Shown piece after piece: positions 26,592 to 34,990 of a stretch of DNA of 64,000 nucleotides (the first letter of the stretch is position 1; the number at the start of each line of letters is the position of its first letter). Source of the DNA: Bacillus manliponensis (lineage in GTDB: Bacteria; Bacillota; Bacilli; Bacillales; Bacillaceae_G); contig NZ_JOTN01000011.1 in the NCBI RefSeq assembly GCF_000712595.1, forward strand, positions 1 to 64,000, written 5' to 3'. The translations under genes were made by a program, and so were the position numbers. Under the pieces are notes generated by a model, which ran no database searches, had not been told where the DNA came from, and was given only the letters and a program-made list of their open reading frames with translations.

Positions 26592-27671
26592 ATGGATTTT
26601 GAAATTAACTACCTTTCCTTTTACGTTGTACAAGTAGAAGGAAAAGGAGAACAAGCAGATAAACGTTATAAACATTTCCAAACGTTAGATGCTGAAGAAT
26701 ATGAGGACAGCCCACTAAAAGACTTTCTAGATGGCGAGCTGTTAAAAATATCGAAGAGAAAAGTAGAGCGTCATCCAAAAAGTGAACAAGTTCCAACAAA
26801 AATCGGGCGTTTTATTGTAGAAGTTGGACATGAACTTGATTCGAATCCGAACTACAATTTATTTAACCGGATTCGCTTTGCCGATACGAAAGACGGCTTT
26901 AAAGATGCAAATGAACCACTTGTTTATACATACATAGACACAAGTGCTGTACGAGGCGGTGTCTTTTTAGTTGCACAAGCAAAACTTCGCAAATACTTTG
27001 ATGATCCGTTTGTCTTTGTTATGAAGTGTGACTTTGAGCCGAAAGTTGCTTCTATTTCCGATGAAGCAACCCTTATTAAAAACGTAGAAATGGCAATTAC
27101 AACAAAAAACATGAAATCGTTGCAATATCCATACATGCCTGAAGAAGGCATTGTGGAGCCTGGAGAACTAAAAATCCACCAAGCATCACACGCCCGTTAC
27201 TTCGAAGACTTCCTAAAATTTGTTGAATACGAACGCTCTATGCCTGAAATTATGAAAACACAAGTAATGGATATGGTATACGATCAAATTGATGACGTCT
27301 TTGAAGAAGGCACGGAAGAACGAGAACAATTTGACCAAGCAATGGAAGTATGGGCAGCGAGTCCAAAGCGTGAAATTATGGAACATTTCACAACAGAAGA
27401 AGTAATAGAAGCTACGGCACAAATCGCAGAAACTGCGCCTGAAGTTGAATTAAAAGTAAAAGCAGATCACATTTCTGTAAAAGCATTACTAGCGGACTTT
27501 GGGGATCAAATTCACATTGCGAAAGTGAACGACAGATATGTGCTCATGATTGAAGCTGATACGCTTACGTTTGAAAAAGGGTTCTCTCCGATTGAGTTTT
27601 TGAAGCCGGATGAACTGCAGGATGTGATTGAACGGATTGAGAAGAAGGCTTCTAATCCGCATGGTTATTAG
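26592..27671 (+). CDS. DUF3900 domain protein
   Basis: 359 residues, recognised as the Bacillus DUF3900 family (MDFEINYLSFYVVQVEGKG, YIDTSAVRGGVFLVAQAKL, FDDPFVFVMKCDFEP). Soluble, acidic and without known motif. The C-terminal 70 residues (VSVKALLADFG...SPIEFLKPDEL) look like a separate alpha/beta module. ATG 26592 has AGGGTGAT upstream; the open frame of 32 more codons lacks a ribosome site. Function unknown. Confidence 0.8.
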   Translation: MDFEINYLSFYVVQVEGKGEQADKRYKHFQTLDAEEYEDSPLKDFLDGELLKISKRKVERHPKSEQVPTKIGRFIVEVGHELDSNPNYNLFNRIRFADTKDGFKDANEPLVYTYIDTSAVRGGVFLVAQAKLRKYFDDPFVFVMKCDFEPKVASISDEATLIKNVEMAITTKNMKSLQYPYMPEEGIVEPGELKIHQASHARYFEDFLKFVEYERSMPEIMKTQVMDMVYDQIDDVFEEGTEEREQFDQAMEVWAASPKREIMEHFTTEEVIEATAQIAETAPEVELKVKADHISVKALLADFGDQIHIAKVNDRYVLMIEADTLTFEKGFSPIEFLKPDELQDVIERIEKKASNPHGY

Positions 27672-27771
27672 GTTTTACTATGTGTAAGTGACATAATTTG
27701 CGAACCACTTTGAACGGATTTATTACTTAAGAATTATGGATTAACGTTTATTAATCCATATAAACATATTT

Positions 27772-27805
27772 AATGAGCGCTCATAACGAGTGCTCATTTA
27801 TTTTT
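27772..27805 (+). terminator. terminator after DUF3900
   Basis: AATGAGCGCTC pairs with GAGTGCTCATT (one wobble) and is followed by TTATTTTTAT. A second perfect inverted repeat, ATGGATTAA with TTAATCCAT, lies just before it at 27736-27759. Confidence 0.7.
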
Positions 27806-27834
27806 ATCGTATTTATACGTCCACCACTGAGTCA

Positions 27835-27862
27835 CTAAAAATATACGGATACTAAAATCCGT
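27835..27862 (-). terminator. terminator for the cryptic small-ORF cluster
   Basis: On the minus strand ACGGAT-TTTAGT-ATCCGT is followed by ATATTTTTAG. It would end a minus-strand transcript through the small frames at 27.9-28.6 kb. Confidence 0.5.
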
Positions 27863-27885
27863 AAAATACGCTGATTTATTGCTTA

Positions 27886-27948
27886 TTACATCGCTAACCG
27901 ACCAAAATACTTTCTGTTTCTTTTAAATACCTTTACTATCTTCAGCAT
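27886..27948 (-). CDS. 20-residue basic peptide frame, tentative
   Basis: MLKIVKVFKRNRKYFGRLAM, preceded by GGAGAAAGTGA and overlapping the stop of a preceding short frame. Too short for confidence, but it has a ribosome site, a strongly basic composition and a downstream terminator. No family recognised. Confidence 0.25.
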   Translation of the reverse strand: MLKIVKVFKRNRKYFGRLAM

Positions 27949-28121
27949 TCACTTTCTCCGATTACACTCTCGTTATTCCACGCTACCTTCCATCTCCTTA
28001 CCGTCATTAACAACTTTCTATCGTCAACTCATTAGTAAATCATCTAGTCATTTCCACTTAAAACTTGCGTTATCCTTACTCCTTTACCACTACGCTAATC
28101 GCACACATATCTAACTGAGTA

Positions 28122-28247
28122 CTAACGCCGTCTATCACGAATCTTATCACGTAGTTTCCTTATAGACTCTACTAAACCCTCTATTATAAGCTCGAATATT
28201 AAATCTATTACAATATATCGTACGACGCCCACAACGAAATCAATCAT
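28122..28247 (-). CDS. 41-residue membrane-associated peptide, unknown
   Basis: Reads MIDFVVGVVRYIVIDLIFEL, then IIEGLVESIRKLRDKIRDRRR: one hydrophobic amphipathic helix and a very basic tail. GAGGAAGGGG stands four bases before ATG, a strong ribosome site, and the ATG overlaps the TGA of the frame before it (ATGA), which signals translational coupling. Too small for most gene finders. Function unknown; the size and context suggest a remnant of a mobile or phage-like element. Confidence 0.55.
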   Translation of the reverse strand: MIDFVVGVVRYIVIDLIFELIIEGLVESIRKLRDKIRDRRR

Positions 28248-28398
28248 GCTTCCCCTTCCTCTTTCACCAATGTTGCTAATCTATTCAATGTTACAGTTAT
28301 TGTATCATAACTTCATGGCAAGTCGTCGTTCCATGACTTAAGTCCTCTACCACTTGGTCATTCATCGTTATATCCGCCGTATTCTCAATGTCTACCAT
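28244..28398 (-). pseudogene. small gene with a probable one-base frameshift
   Basis: An ATG at 28398 opens MVDIENTADITMNDQVVEDL and reaches a stop at 28297. In the next frame SYDTITVTLNRLATLVKEEG runs to the TGA that overlaps the 41-residue gene. Restoring one base around 28310 would join them as one protein of about 56 residues ending LVKEEGEA. Unrecognised. Confidence 0.4.
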
Positions 28399-28425
28399 GT
28401 TCCCTCACTCGCTTAGTTAACGGTA

Positions 28426-28584
28426 CTATCTTTTGGTTATTTGTGACTTTAAGGTCTTAGGGTTTTCATCATAACGAAGCAATGTTAGGAAAACGGCTGG
28501 TTGACGGACTTTCCCCCTACGCTGAAGGATTACGAAAAATAACTGGTTAGCGTAAGAGGAACAAGTATCTTTATTTTCAGCCAT
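28426..28584 (-). CDS. 52-residue frame containing a dispersed repeat, tentative
   Basis: Reads MAENKDTCSSYANQLFFVIL and ends FLTLLRYDENPKTLKSQITK. The C-terminal half lies in a 65-bp DNA repeat found again at 30168, where the same frame contains a stop, so the peptide may be a by-product of a repeat rather than a gene. Confidence 0.3.
   Translation of the reverse strand: MAENKDTCSSYANQLFFVILQRRGKVRQPAVFLTLLRYDENPKTLKSQITKR
28441..28507 (-). repeat. 65-bp dispersed repeat, copy A
   Basis: Shares GACTTTAAGGTCTTA, GTTTTCATCATAACGAAG and GTTAGGAAAACGGCT with copy B at 30168-30232, same orientation, with scattered mismatches. Origin unknown. Confidence 0.7.
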
Positions 28585-28672
28585 ACCTTGCTTCTTCAAG
28601 TTTCTAATGGAAAAGACGGTGCTCATATAAGTACTATCAAGACTATAAAAATCATACGAAAAGAGGGCGCAC

Positions 28673-29011
28673 ATGGGTTATGATTCTTTAATTAGAACAT
28701 TAATAAATTATGAAGACAGTGACATGATACTAGAGTGGGCAAGTGGATTGAGAATTATTGGCGAACTGGATACAGTTTTTGAAACAGACAACGGATTAGA
28801 TGAAGATGACATAAATTATACAGAGTATGATGCAGCTGCATTTCAAGTAAATAATATTTTATCTCATCCTACTACCAACGAAGGTAGTGTATATGATTGG
28901 TTAAAACAAGAGAGAAGTTCGTTGGTTGAAATTTCTCTCTATGATGATCCGCCAAGTGCAATATTCTTAGTGTATGGAAGGAAAGTATGGAGTGTGGAAA
29001 ATCATAAATAA
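28673..29011 (+). CDS. hypothetical acidic protein, immunity-like size
   Basis: 112 residues ([20 protein letters not shown]...). Acidic, with no signal or membrane segment, and with a [17 protein letters not shown] central part. ATG follows GAGGGCGCAC. No family recognised. Its size, acidity and solitary position beside decayed small frames resemble orphan immunity proteins, but no toxin gene is visible, so this is only a suggestion. Terminator hairpin ACCTTGA/TCAAGGT with TTTT follows at 29032-29064. Confidence 0.6.
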   Translation: MGYDSLIRTLINYEDSDMILEWASGLRIIGELDTVFETDNGLDEDDINYTEYDAAAFQVNNILSHPTTNEGSVYDWLKQERSSLVEISLYDDPPSAIFLVYGRKVWSVENHK

Positions 29012-29106
29012 TAAGCACTACTTAAAATTTGACCTTGATTGGCTTTTAGCTTTTCAAGGTTTTTAGTAATAATTTTTTTGTTAAATGTTAACCGATATTG
29101 AATAAT

Positions 29107-29159
29107 AAAAACCTTCATTGAATTCAAATGCTAAACATACAAATTCAATGAAGGTTTTT
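29107..29159. terminator. strong bidirectional terminator
   Basis: AAAAACCTTCATTGAATT pairs perfectly over 18 bp with AATTCAATGAAGGTTTTT. Lies between the convergent 28673 and 29235 genes. Confidence 0.85.
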
Positions 29160-29234
29160 CACGTACCACTTTTTAATTATTAACGTCTTCCCTCGTTATT
29201 TCCACTTAGCATAAACGAAAAAAGAACTGTCATA

Positions 29235-30077
29235 TTACGACCAGCCCCTAGCAATATGTTGTTCGTAATGGAAAGCATTTATGTTTTCTTCCTTTGATAT
29301 TAAGCTGAATTTTCCCCATGCATCAACATGAAATATAGCATAACTATAATTATCTTCCCCACTATCACTAGGTATAAGCTCTATGCCGTATGTACCTTCT
29401 GTTAAAACTTTACCGTTTTCAAAATCGTTCATAATACTTTGGATATCAGGCGCTTTTTCAGCATTCTTTTTAACATCATAACGATAATTGAAATTTATAA
29501 ATCCTCGAGCAAAAGGACCTGATTCCTCCTCATTCAGCTTTAAATCTTTAATGATTTCATTTGTATTTAGTTTTTGTTTAAACTCAGCGAGTATCTTTTT
29601 TTCTTGCTCGTTATCCATCCTAATTGTTACATAATAGTATAGTTTTTTATCAGGATCATGGGAACTTTGACTTAATAAGTTATATTTTTTAATAACTTCA
29701 TCAGCTTGCTTTAGGACAGCTCCATTCTGTTGGATATAAGCTAACCTGAACATATCTAAAAGGATTAGCTTATCATCATCCTCACCATCTCCATCACTAT
29801 CAAAAGTATCCTCAATTATCTCATATGTATCATTATCGACTTCAAATTGAGCTATAACATGATACGGTCTTTTTATTTCAACACTGATATCATAAACTCC
29901 TACTCCCCATATGTGCTCAGTAGAAAGGGTTTTAAAATCTCCCTCTTTTATTCCATAAATCTCTGCTAAATAATTATCAACTGATCGCTTCAATTTTATT
30001 TTTTTAGAAAGGCTATTAAATAACCACAATAGTACACCACATATGAGAATAAAAATTACTATCTTTCTTTTCTTCAT
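29235..30077 (-). CDS. membrane-anchored hypothetical protein
   Basis: 280 residues. An N-terminal uncleaved anchor (KIVIFILICGVLLWLFNSL) precedes a soluble outer part with several aspartate clusters (DTFDSDGDGEDDDK, near residue 95), which look Ca-binding-like in composition. ATG follows AGGTGA at good spacing. I recognise no family. It lies next to copy B of the dispersed repeat and close to other unrecognised genes, so the area looks like accessory DNA. Confidence 0.6.
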   Translation of the reverse strand: MKKRKIVIFILICGVLLWLFNSLSKKIKLKRSVDNYLAEIYGIKEGDFKTLSTEHIWGVGVYDISVEIKRPYHVIAQFEVDNDTYEIIEDTFDSDGDGEDDDKLILLDMFRLAYIQQNGAVLKQADEVIKKYNLLSQSSHDPDKKLYYYVTIRMDNEQEKKILAEFKQKLNTNEIIKDLKLNEEESGPFARGFINFNYRYDVKKNAEKAPDIQSIMNDFENGKVLTEGTYGIELIPSDSGEDNYSYAIFHVDAWGKFSLISKEENINAFHYEQHIARGWS

Positions 30078-30167
30078 CTATTGGTTCACCTGTTCCTTTA
30101 TTGAATTCCATCCATATATATTGCATTATAAAACTATTTATTTTCCAATCACTTGATTTTTTCGCTC

Positions 30168-30232
30168 TTGACTTTAAGGTCTTACGGTTTTCATCATAAC
30201 GAAGTCAGGTTAGGAAAACGGCTAGCTGATCG
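30168..30232 (-). repeat. 65-bp dispersed repeat, copy B
   Basis: Second copy of the repeat seen at 28441, in the same orientation, about 100 bp upstream of the start of the 29235 gene. Confidence 0.7.
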
Positions 30233-30410
30233 AAAACCTAATTCACTTTTCTTTCTCCAGTTTATTAACATATTTCCCATGTGTACGTTACAGTTTATAT
30301 TTCTGTAAAATTATAACATCTATATAAAAAACTTACATGTTTATCTCAAGATATTGCAAAACATTACAAATAATCTTTATCAATACCATAAAAATACATT
30401 AATGGTAAAA

Positions 30411-30432
30411 TATACTTATATCACTAAGTGAT
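30411..30432 (+). promoter_or_regulatory. possible -10 box and palindromic operator
   Basis: TATACT is followed at once by ATCACTAAGTGAT, a perfect 6+1+6 palindrome, 25 bp before the secreted protein start. A further inverted pair TACCAT/ATGGTA lies at 30384-30406. No good -35 was found. Confidence 0.3.
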
Positions 30433-30457
30433 TATTCAAATAAAGGGAGGAATTAAT

Positions 30458-30775
30458 ATGAAAAAAATTGCATTGGCTGCTTCAGCATCAGCTCTTTTAT
30501 TAATGGGATTTGCTCCAACAGGTGCATCAGCAGCAACACCTAAAAATAACTTAGGAAATACGTATCAAGTTTCTATCCCTCAACAACAATACGTTGAAGG
30601 AGTCTTTAAAACTTATGACTCCCGTTTTTATGGACAACCACCTAGAGAAATTTGGCATGAACAATGGTTTTATGGTAAAAGATATGCAGGTACTCTAAAG
30701 GTACAAAGCAAACAGCTCGATGGAGATGGTTATTGGTTAGTTTATTATCATGGATACCTTAACTTGCAAAAATAA
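30458..30775 (+). CDS. small secreted protein
   Basis: 105 residues. A classical Sec signal peptide (MKKIALAASASALLLMGFAP) is probably cleaved after ASA, leaving about 77 residues. The mature part ends in a WFYGKRYAGTLKVQSKQ and GYWLVYYHGYLN pattern like the short beta-hairpin repeats seen in Bacillus exported proteins. GGGAGG ribosome site. Unknown function; an antimicrobial or surface role is possible but unsupported. Confidence 0.75.
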   Translation: MKKIALAASASALLLMGFAPTGASAATPKNNLGNTYQVSIPQQQYVEGVFKTYDSRFYGQPPREIWHEQWFYGKRYAGTLKVQSKQLDGDGYWLVYYHGYLNLQK

Positions 30776-30823
30776 TTACTATTAATTTCTGAATTTCCAA
30801 AACGAAAACTCCTTTAGCAAGAT

Positions 30824-30866
30824 AATTCCTCTCTCATTAATTTTAAGTTTTAGTGAGAGAGGAATT
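30824..30866 (+). terminator. terminator of the secreted protein gene
   Basis: AATTCCTCTCTCA pairs with TGAGAGAGGAATT and is followed by TTATTT. Confidence 0.75.
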
Positions 30867-31047
30867 TTATTTCTCTATTAGAGACAAAATAATTTCCTTC
30901 CTAAAGTAATGCATTAGCCTCCATAATATATATTTTAACCTCATTCCCCTAGAGAATAATCTAGTAAATTAGCGGTATATATATGAATAAATATTGATAT
31001 ATTAAAAAAATTTTAACAAAGAATAACCACCCTATTACGGGCGGCTT

Positions 31048-31995
31048 TTATTCTTTCTTAATCATCACATACTGACCATCAATCCACACACTACCAGATA
31101 ACAGATACCAGCCATCTTTTTCGGCGTATACTGTGTAGCCTACACCAGCTTGTACCTCTCCCTTATATTCACCGTTCCAACTTGGACTACCGTACACATT
31201 GACGTTACCTACAGGTGTAACTACCGCTATATATTGATTGAATTTGACGTATTGTTTAGAAACCCATTCATTCCCACCAATACCGTAATATCCGTCTTTT
31301 TCGACATAGGCATGATACGTAGTACCAGGATAAATAGTTTTAATGTACTGGCCGTCTGCATAAGGAGAAGTATACGTATTTACACCACCACCAACCGCTT
31401 CAATAGTACCGTAACTACCGTCATAAGGGTTATTTTCATTTGTCCAAGTTTCATTACGCTTTAATCCAAAATATTGAGCTATTCCGTCAGCATGCGCACG
31501 TGATACACCATTTAAGAATGATGTATCATTAAATTTCGTAATCTCTACGTTATCGATAAATAAGTTTTCAGTTAAGATAGCAGGCATATTTGTTTCACGT
31601 AATACTGCAAAGTTCGCTTGTTTTTCACCACGATCACGCACACTAGAACCCATGAATGTTATAACCGCATCATGTACAGCATTTTGAAGTCCAGTTGTTT
31701 TCGAATCATTTACCCCCTGCATTCTATATGTTTCAAAACCATTACCTCCACCAGAATTGATATGAATGGAAACAAACACATCAGCACCCCAATTATTTGC
31801 ATTTACTGCACGCTGTGATAATGATACAAAAACATCAGATTCGCGAGTCATACCAACTGTTATCCCGTAATCACTTTCTAGCACTCTTTTCATTTCTTTT
31901 GCAATAGATAGTACAATATCCTTTTCACGTAACCCATTCCCTACACCACCACTATCATAACCACCATGCCCTGCATCAATCCATACTTTCACCAT
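31048..31995 (-). CDS. N-acetylmuramoyl-L-alanine amidase (Amidase_3), endolysin-like
   Basis: 315 residues without a signal peptide. The catalytic domain covers about 1-175 with zinc ligands H10 (DAGHGG), E24 and H78 (SIHINS), and the catalytic glutamate in LTENLFIDN near 142. The C-terminus has two repeats of a wall-binding module (NTYTSPYADGQYIKTIYPGT and NVYGSPSWNGEYKGEVQAG). Lack of a signal points to a phage endolysin or mother-cell enzyme. No holin or other phage gene is adjacent, so it may be a domesticated lysin. Cleaves the amide between MurNAc and L-Ala. Confidence 0.85.
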   Translation of the reverse strand: MVKVWIDAGHGGYDSGGVGNGLREKDIVLSIAKEMKRVLESDYGITVGMTRESDVFVSLSQRAVNANNWGADVFVSIHINSGGGNGFETYRMQGVNDSKTTGLQNAVHDAVITFMGSSVRDRGEKQANFAVLRETNMPAILTENLFIDNVEITKFNDTSFLNGVSRAHADGIAQYFGLKRNETWTNENNPYDGSYGTIEAVGGGVNTYTSPYADGQYIKTIYPGTTYHAYVEKDGYYGIGGNEWVSKQYVKFNQYIAVVTPVGNVNVYGSPSWNGEYKGEVQAGVGYTVYAEKDGWYLLSGSVWIDGQYVMIKKE

Positions 31996-32159
31996 GAATA
32001 AACATCTCCTTTTCTATCATCATATTCAAAGCTTGTCTCTTTGCTAATAGGGATTTTATTACTGTAAATCTACTTTTTTCAATTACTACTTTTCACCGTA
32101 ACCCCATGTATTTTCACTATATTTAATGATAGTTATTGACCGATTAACTTCACAAGTTC

Positions 32160-32213
32160 CATAAAGATGAAAAGTCAGTGAAAGTTAATTTTCACTGACT
32201 TTTCATCTTTATG
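32160..32213. repeat. 24-bp perfect inverted repeat, likely terminator
   Basis: Two 24-bp arms, starting CATAAAGATGAAAAGTC, pair without mismatch around GTTAAT. It lies just downstream of the ROK kinase stop and at the end of the sugar operon. There is no T run, but the stem is very stable. Confidence 0.7.
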
Positions 32214-32230
32214 TTCTCTACAAAATTAAT

Positions 32231-33184
32231 TTAAAAAGAATCATGCTTTTGACCACTATTCTCTCGCTTCCACTGCTTCATAGCTATATAACCAGCTCCA
32301 TATACCCCGGCATCATTCCCTAATTCCGCCAACATTATCTTTGTCCTATTTTGATATATACTCATTACTTGTTGTTGAAACCCTTTTTGTATTTCTATCA
32401 AAAATTGTTCTCCTTGTTCAGCAATGCCCCCGCCAATAATAATCATTTCTGGATTGAGCATATGTGTAATGTTAACTAAACCTGTAATTATATATTGAAT
32501 GAATTCCTTGTATACACCTTTTGCAAGTTTTTCCCCAGCACGCACTCTTTCCATAATGTCTTCACCTGTTATATGGGGTACACTTCTACCTTCTCTATGA
32601 GCTAATTCTATATATCTTTTTGTAAAAGCCAATGTCGAAGCGTATTGCTCTAGGCACCCTCTATTCCCGCAGCTACATTCCTTTCCATTATGAACGATGG
32701 TCATATGTCCAAGTTCTCCTGCTAATCCATGTTCTCCTGCTAACATATGCCCATTTATAACAATGCCACTTCCTATACCTGTTCCAAGCGTAAGAAGAAC
32801 GATGTTTTTTGTACCCTGTCCTGCTCCTTTCCACATTTCACCGATACATGCAGAACGAACATCATTTTCTATTATAGCTTTATAACCAGTATTTTCATAA
32901 ATATAATCTACAATTTTCGTACCGCTATATGATGGAATATTGGCAGAGAAAACAATTTTACCTCGTTCTTTATCGATGATTCCACAAGATGATACCCCAA
33001 TAAATTGAAAAAGGTACCTTTTTCCGAAATCACGAATTGTTTCACAAATAAGGTATGGAATTTTCTCATTCGCATGCTGCGCTGGTGTAGGAATTTTTCC
33101 TTTTTCGTATAACTCGCCTTCCTCATTCATTACCGTATACTTAATAAATGTCCCTCCAATATCAAAACAAGCAAAAGCTTCCAC
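32231..33184 (-). CDS. ROK family sugar kinase
   Basis: 317 residues. DIGGT (8-12) binds phosphate; TLGTGIGSG, GELGHM and the zinc motif C-S-C-G-N-R-G-C near residue 155 are ROK signatures. No DNA-binding N-terminus, so a kinase rather than repressor. Last gene of the amino-sugar operon; most plausible role is ATP-dependent phosphorylation of the imported GalNAc or GlcNAc at C6, which the ABC importer (unlike a PTS) leaves unphosphorylated. Follows the PfkB gene by 14 bp. Confidence 0.85.
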   Translation of the reverse strand: MEAFACFDIGGTFIKYTVMNEEGELYEKGKIPTPAQHANEKIPYLICETIRDFGKRYLFQFIGVSSCGIIDKERGKIVFSANIPSYSGTKIVDYIYENTGYKAIIENDVRSACIGEMWKGAGQGTKNIVLLTLGTGIGSGIVINGHMLAGEHGLAGELGHMTIVHNGKECSCGNRGCLEQYASTLAFTKRYIELAHREGRSVPHITGEDIMERVRAGEKLAKGVYKEFIQYIITGLVNITHMLNPEMIIIGGGIAEQGEQFLIEIQKGFQQQVMSIYQNRTKIMLAELGNDAGVYGAGYIAMKQWKRENSGQKHDSF

Positions 33185-33198
33185 CTATAACCTCCTCC

Positions 33199-34128
33199 TT
33201 ATTCCCGAATAATTGTGATTTTCTTATATAACCTCTCAACATTCTCTCTCTCTATGTACCCTGTTTGTCTTTCCATTGCATTTGCCATTCCGCAAGCAGA
33301 TGCTAAACGTAGAGCATCTTCTACCTCGTAACCATTTGCAAAAGCATACGTTATTCCTGCAACCATCGCGTCTCCTGAACCGACAGCATTTACAGAATGA
33401 ACTTTAGGTAAAATTGCTCGAAATGCATCATGTTCTGTCACCAATATAGCGCCCTCTCTTCCAAGAGAGACAAGAACGTACCGTATGCCTGCTCGACAAA
33501 TGCCCTTTGCTGCTTGAAGTATTTCTTCATATGTTATATTTTCTTTTTGTAATAGATTTGCAAGTTCTTGTCTATTTGGTTTAATTAAAAATGGTTTTCC
33601 TTGTATACCATATGAAAGCGCTCGATGACTTGTATCTAATATAAACTTCTTTCCATGTGCAGTTGCTTTTTCTACTAAACTCTTATAAAAAGAATTTGGG
33701 ACTCCACGTGGTAAACTACCAGACGCAACAATAAACTGTGCTTGTTGTAAAATGGTTTCATATTTTCTTATAAATGTGGCAACTTCCTGTTCTGTAATCA
33801 CGGGTCCTGCTTCTAATATTTCTGTTGCCACAGAAGAAGATTTCGTAACGAATGCTAAACAATGGCGAGTTTCTTCTTCGATTGATATAAATTCATCCGT
33901 AATACGTAACTTTTGAATCTCTTCTCGAATAAATTCACCGTTTTGTCCGCCAAGTAATCCGGTTCCGATTACTTCCTCTCCAAGCAAACGCAGTATACGT
34001 GACACATTCACTCCTTTTCCGCCAGCTGTTTTTTCATAATAATTTGTTCGATGAATTTCATGAGGTCTCAATTCGTCTAATTCATAGCGCATATCAATAG
34101 AAGGGTTAAGTGTAATCGTCGCAATCAT
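33199..34128 (-). CDS. PfkB kinase: tagatose-6-P / fructose-1-P kinase type
   Basis: 309 residues. TAGGKGVNVSRIL (about 34-46) is PfkB signature 1, and AVGSGDAMVAG near residue 250 carries the catalytic aspartate. The start IATITLNPSIDM is characteristic of the 1-phosphofructokinase/LacC branch. In this operon it sits with an AgaS isomerase and a class II aldolase, so conversion of tagatose-6-phosphate to the 1,6-bisphosphate is the likely reaction. Spacing of 12 bp to the aldolase gene. Confidence 0.86.
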   Translation of the reverse strand: MIATITLNPSIDMRYELDELRPHEIHRTNYYEKTAGGKGVNVSRILRLLGEEVIGTGLLGGQNGEFIREEIQKLRITDEFISIEEETRHCLAFVTKSSSVATEILEAGPVITEQEVATFIRKYETILQQAQFIVASGSLPRGVPNSFYKSLVEKATAHGKKFILDTSHRALSYGIQGKPFLIKPNRQELANLLQKENITYEEILQAAKGICRAGIRYVLVSLGREGAILVTEHDAFRAILPKVHSVNAVGSGDAMVAGITYAFANGYEVEDALRLASACGMANAMERQTGYIERENVERLYKKITIIRE

Positions 34129-34140
34129 CGCTCTACTCCT

Positions 34141-34986
34141 TTATACACGATTCACACTTTTACACATTTTTATTTTGTCAGCAACAACGATTTTCATTGC
34201 GACAATGGCGTCTTTAAAATAATTGCGAGGATCATTTTCTTCTGGATGGTTATATAAATAGTTTCGTAATTTTGCTGCAAATGCTAGTTTTAATTCTGTT
34301 GCAATGTTTACCTTACAAATCCCTAATCTTATTGTTTCTTGTACTAAAGAATCTTTCAAACCTGATGCACCATGTAGCACAAGAGGGATATGGACTTTTT
34401 TCTGAATGTCAGCTAAGCGTTGTAAATCTAGTTTTGGTTCTCCCTTATATAACCCATGCGCCGTTCCAATCGCAACAGCTAGCGAATCAATATTCGTTCG
34501 CTCTACAAACTGCATTGCTTCATTTGGATCTGTATAAATAGACTTTTCTATAACAAGCTCATCTTCTATCCCTGATAGCTGACCAAGCTCTGCTTCTACC
34601 GTTGCTCCATATTGATGTGCATACGAAACAACTTCCCGAACAATCTGAATATTCTCTTCAAACGGACGATGTGAAGCATCAATCATAACAGATCGAACTC
34701 CTAAATCAATACACTCCTTTATATCCTTTATATTTTCATGATGATCTAAGTGTAGGCTAATTGGAATATCATACCGTTCCCGCGCAGCTTGAATCATGTG
34801 TATAAGAAATTCTTTCCCCATATATTTTATCGTTCCTGGTGTTACTGCAATAATAACTGGTGAGCACAGTTCTACCGCTGTCTCTATGACAGCTTTTAGC
34901 GTTTCTAAATTATGAATATTAAAAGCGGGAACTGCATAGCCATTTTCTTTCGCATTTTGTAGCATAAACTGTGTGGAAACAAGCAT
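34141..34986 (-). CDS. class II ketose-bisphosphate aldolase (GatY/KbaY/AgaY type)
   Basis: 281 residues. LHLDHHE (catalytic D81, zinc H82) is followed by VEAELGQLSG, zinc H in GTAHGLYKG, and VLHGASGL; NIATELK is the phosphate-binding loop. The length and AxAFNIHN start fit tagatose-1,6- or fructose-1,6-bisphosphate aldolase. With the kinase next to it, cleavage of tagatose-1,6-bisphosphate to DHAP and glyceraldehyde-3-P is inferred. Specificity within the family cannot be read directly. Confidence 0.86.
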   Translation of the reverse strand: MLVSTQFMLQNAKENGYAVPAFNIHNLETLKAVIETAVELCSPVIIAVTPGTIKYMGKEFLIHMIQAARERYDIPISLHLDHHENIKDIKECIDLGVRSVMIDASHRPFEENIQIVREVVSYAHQYGATVEAELGQLSGIEDELVIEKSIYTDPNEAMQFVERTNIDSLAVAIGTAHGLYKGEPKLDLQRLADIQKKVHIPLVLHGASGLKDSLVQETIRLGICKVNIATELKLAFAAKLRNYLYNHPEENDPRNYFKDAIVAMKIVVADKIKMCKSVNRV

Positions 34987-34990
34987 TTTC

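Noticed and set aside
31048-31995. Amidase gene considered as a sign of a prophage.
   Set aside because: No holin, structural, integrase or packaging gene lies around it; sugar metabolism genes begin 240 bp away.
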